From JBOGIF01 sp050742415 (GTDB lineage: Bacteria > Actinomycetota > Acidimicrobiia > Acidimicrobiales > AC-14), in assembly GCA_050742415.1 (NCBI GenBank), contig JBOGIF010000196.1:1-5673 (forward strand): a stretch of DNA of 5,673 bases, read 5' to 3'. Position 1 is the stretch's first letter; every line of letters begins with the position of its first letter. Positions 4,276 through 5,673 of this stretch are shown here, piece after piece. The notes below the pieces were generated by a model, which saw only the letters and a list, made by a program, of their open reading frames with translations, did no database searches and had not been told where the DNA came from. The translations under genes were made by a program, and so were the position numbers.

Positions 4276-5271
4276 GTGGGGAAACGCTTTGGCTGGTTGC
4301 TCGCGCTTTTAGGGATGCTGTTGATGGTGTCGGTCGTCGGTGGTCCACAGGGTGCCGCGGCCCAGACGCCGCCGCCGGCGTCGCCTCCCACCACCACTCG
4401 CTCGTTGCTCGACGAGCTGGTATCGAAGCTCGTTCCGCCCCCTTCACGAGCACCGGCGCCGGCTCTGCCTTCGACGCCTGCTCCGGGCCCGGCGGCCAGA
4501 CCGCCAGCTGCAGCCGTCCTCCCGACAACGGTCGCGGCCCCAGTGACGTGCTCGGTAGCGGTGCCGGCGGCAAGTAGTCGGCCTGGCTTGGGAAGCGGTC
4601 CGCGCAGCAGCACGGCGTTGGTGGATGCGCTGCAGAAGCTGAGCAGCTCGCTCAACGGGGTGGAGACGTTCTCTGCGGGGATGGGTCACTTCCCGGTGGC
4701 CGGTGCCGCCCGTTACAGCAACGACTGGATGGCGCCCCGCTACACCCCCTGCTTTCACCTGCACCAAGGCACCGACATCTTTGCGGCGCGAGGAACGCCG
4801 GTCCGCGCTCCGGTTGATGGCGTGGTCAATTTCACCGAGGAAGCGGTCGGTGGGAAGTCCGTCTACGTGAGAGAGGCCAACGGCACCTTTTACTACCTCG
4901 CCCACTTGGACGGATTTGCCCGCATCCGCGCCGGCAGCCGGGTCAGCCAGGGCCAGGTGGTCGGCTTCGTGGGTTCCACCGGCAACGCCGACGGCGGTGC
5001 GCCCCACGTACACCTTCAGGTGCACCCACGCGGTGGCGGCCCGATCAACCCCAAGCCGCTCCTCGACCGTTGGCTCGACGAGGCTGCGGCCGGTGTGCCG
5101 AAGCTCGCGGCATCGCTGGGGAGTCCGCGTCCGCCGTGGAAGCTACCGACGAGCCCGGACGGGTCGGCCGTCGACCATCAGCCCGACGCCTGGACTGAGG
5201 CCCGGAACGCGGCTCGTGCCTTCCTCTTGCCCCTCACGCCACGTCCCTTGGTGCTGCTAATCGATTCCTGA
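4276..5271 (+). CDS. Secreted M23 (LytM-type) zinc endopeptidase with proline-rich linker, 331 aa
   Basis: A peptidoglycan cross-bridge or stem-peptide hydrolase acting outside the cytoplasmic membrane. Numbering is from the GTG at 4276. A signal peptide (KRFGW, hydrophobic 8-22, then GGPQGAAAQ, cleavage near residue 29) is followed by a Pro/Ala/Thr-rich segment (31-90) that probably spans the wall. The catalytic domain is about 136-265. 'FHLHQGTDIFAARGTPVRAP' carries H163 and D167 (H-x3-D zinc ligands), 'YLAHLDG' carries H210, and 'HVHLQVHP' carries H244 and H246 of the HxH motif, so all active-site residues are present. Two cysteines, C92 and C159, the latter just before the first zinc ligand, may be disulfide-bonded. 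The region 'FPVAGAARYSNDW' is typical of actinobacterial members. The long tail after the domain is low in structure and ends in a hydrophobic stretch (PLVLLIDS). An alternative start is GTG at 4267. Confidence 0.92.
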   Translation: MGKRFGWLLALLGMLLMVSVVGGPQGAAAQTPPPASPPTTTRSLLDELVSKLVPPPSRAPAPALPSTPAPGPAARPPAAAVLPTTVAAPVTCSVAVPAASSRPGLGSGPRSSTALVDALQKLSSSLNGVETFSAGMGHFPVAGAARYSNDWMAPRYTPCFHLHQGTDIFAARGTPVRAPVDGVVNFTEEAVGGKSVYVREANGTFYYLAHLDGFARIRAGSRVSQGQVVGFVGSTGNADGGAPHVHLQVHPRGGGPINPKPLLDRWLDEAAAGVPKLAASLGSPRPPWKLPTSPDGSAVDHQPDAWTEARNAARAFLLPLTPRPLVLLIDS

Positions 5272-5277
5272 CCCGCT

Positions 5278-5312
5278 ACGTGCTCCGGCACGTCGGCGCG
5301 CCCGCCATGTGC
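5278..5312 (+). terminator. Alternative hairpins between the M23 gene and csoR (possible terminator)
   Basis: ACGTGC-TCCG-GCACGT (5278-5293) is a perfect 6-bp stem with a tetraloop starting 6 nt after the peptidase stop. GCACGT can instead pair downstream: GCACGT-c-GGCG (5288-5298) with CGCCATGTGC (5303-5312), 10 pairs with one bulge and one G-U. No U-tract follows. The position suggests a terminator for the peptidase transcript. Confidence 0.4.
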
Positions 5313-5314
5313 GC

Positions 5315-5345
5315 TTGGGCATACCCACCCCAGGTGGGGTAGGAT
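5315..5345 (+). promoter_or_regulatory. Leaderless promoter of csoR
   Basis: TTGGGC (5315-5320) as -35, a 19-nt spacer, and TAGGAT (5340-5345) as a good TANNNT -10. Exactly 7 nt separate the box from the ATG at 5353, and there is no Shine-Dalgarno sequence, so a leaderless mRNA is expected. The long spacer holds the CsoR operator. Confidence 0.65.
5322..5341. promoter_or_regulatory. CsoR operator (copper-responsive)
   Basis: TACCC-N10-GGGTA with further C and G runs: a G/C-rich pseudo-palindrome with TA ends in which 7 of 10 positions pair. It resembles the described CsoR sites (T-A-C-C-C ... G-G-G-G-T-A), including the one in front of M. tuberculosis csoR. It sits between the -35 and -10 boxes and shares two bases with the -10, so apo-CsoR binding would block RNA polymerase. 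Cu(I) binding would release it, giving autoregulation. Confidence 0.8.
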
Positions 5346-5352
5346 CTCCGGC

Positions 5353-5664
5353 ATGAAGCCAGTCCATGAGCGTGCCGTGCTCAACCGCCTGAAGACCGCC
5401 CGGGGCCATCTCGACGCCGTGATGCGCATGGTCGAGGACGACACCTACTGCCCGGAGGTCATGAAGCAGCTCTCGGCGGTGCAGGGATCGCTGGAGCGTG
5501 CCAGCCGCATCGTGTTGCGCAACCACCTGGAGACCTGCGTGGCCGCGGCCATGGTGGCCGGGCGGACCGGGGAGATCGTCGACGAGCTCATGGACGCTCT
5601 TCGCTACGACCGCACTGTCACCGCACCGGGGCCCGAGCTCGCCCTCTCGCAGGAGGAGTCCTGA
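5353..5664 (+). CDS. csoR: Copper-sensing transcriptional repressor CsoR, 103 aa
   Basis: An all-helical DUF156/CsoR-family repressor. 'LNRLKTARGHLDAVMRMVED' (10-29) and 'VMKQLSAVQGSLERAS' (36-51) closely follow M. tuberculosis CsoR as I recall it. The Cu(I) ligands are all present: C33, H58 and C62, in 'TYCPEVMKQ' and 'NHLETC'. The second-shell residues Y32 and E78, equivalent to Y35 and E81 of the mycobacterial protein, are also conserved. This separates it from nickel (RcnR), formaldehyde (FrmR) and persulfide (CstR) sensors. It should repress its own operon and release DNA on binding Cu(I). The ATG at 5353 lies 7 nt after the -10 box and the operator is just upstream. An AGGAGGAG (5651-5658) within the last codons may be the ribosome binding site of a following gene starting just past the window, likely a copper chaperone or exporter by analogy. 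Confidence 0.95.
   Translation: MKPVHERAVLNRLKTARGHLDAVMRMVEDDTYCPEVMKQLSAVQGSLERASRIVLRNHLETCVAAAMVAGRTGEIVDELMDALRYDRTVTAPGPELALSQEES
5651..5658 (+). promoter_or_regulatory. Shine-Dalgarno-like sequence at the end of csoR
   Basis: AGGAGGAG overlaps the final codons of csoR. No ATG, GTG or TTG follows within the remaining 15 bases of the window, so if it is used, the gene it serves starts just beyond the right edge, in a csoR-led operon. Confidence 0.35.
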
Positions 5665-5673
5665 CCGGCGCCC

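Noticed and set aside
4107..4577. Plus-strand and antisense ORFs around the start of the M23 gene
   Set aside because: They are shadows of the proline-rich linker codons of the peptidase gene, with no motif, and they disagree with the signal peptide frame.

Overview
This is a high-GC window with the composition and gene content of an actinomycetote. The 93-residue SHOCT-type gene, the DUF6458-type membrane protein, a CsoR very close to the mycobacterial form, and several start codons lying 6-7 nt downstream of a TANNNT box (leaderless transcription) all fit that phylum. An Acidimicrobiia-like or similar environmental lineage is possible, but that is a guess. I see no rRNA, tRNA, CRISPR array, transposase or integrase, and no gene-free stretch longer than 300 bases.

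Left part (1-1803), all on the minus strand, read from right to left. It starts with a secreted, membrane-anchored protein of 200 residues that overlaps by 4 nt (GTGA) a 60-residue two-helix membrane protein. Next come a 93-residue SHOCT-like protein with its own good ribosome binding site and a 102-residue helical hypothetical protein. Last is the 5' end of a site-2 protease (M50) gene, cut by the window edge just after HELG of the HExxH motif.

Middle part (1804-3805). A divergent 171-nt intergenic region holds a leaderless promoter for the leftward genes and, for the rightward genes, a nested hairpin just before the ribosome binding site. The rightward genes are a DUF6458-type small membrane protein (83 aa) and, 22 nt later, a 509-residue FAD-dependent oxidoreductase of the PYROXD2/CrtI-like group with a TTG start. 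This gene converges on the minus-strand ArsR gene 27 nt away.

Right part (3806-5673). An ArsR-family repressor (minus) and an exported M23 zinc endopeptidase (plus) are divergent across about 120 nt. They are followed by csoR (plus), the copper-sensing repressor. csoR has all the Cu(I)-binding and second-shell residues and a well-formed CsoR operator lying between its -35 and -10 boxes. Copper-handling genes are probably just beyond the right edge.

The window is mostly ordinary core and accessory actinobacterial sequence. The best points for follow-up are the self-contained csoR control region, the recurring leaderless promoters, the unusual cysteine layout of the ArsR protein, and the unrecognised two-gene membrane module at 1022-1803.
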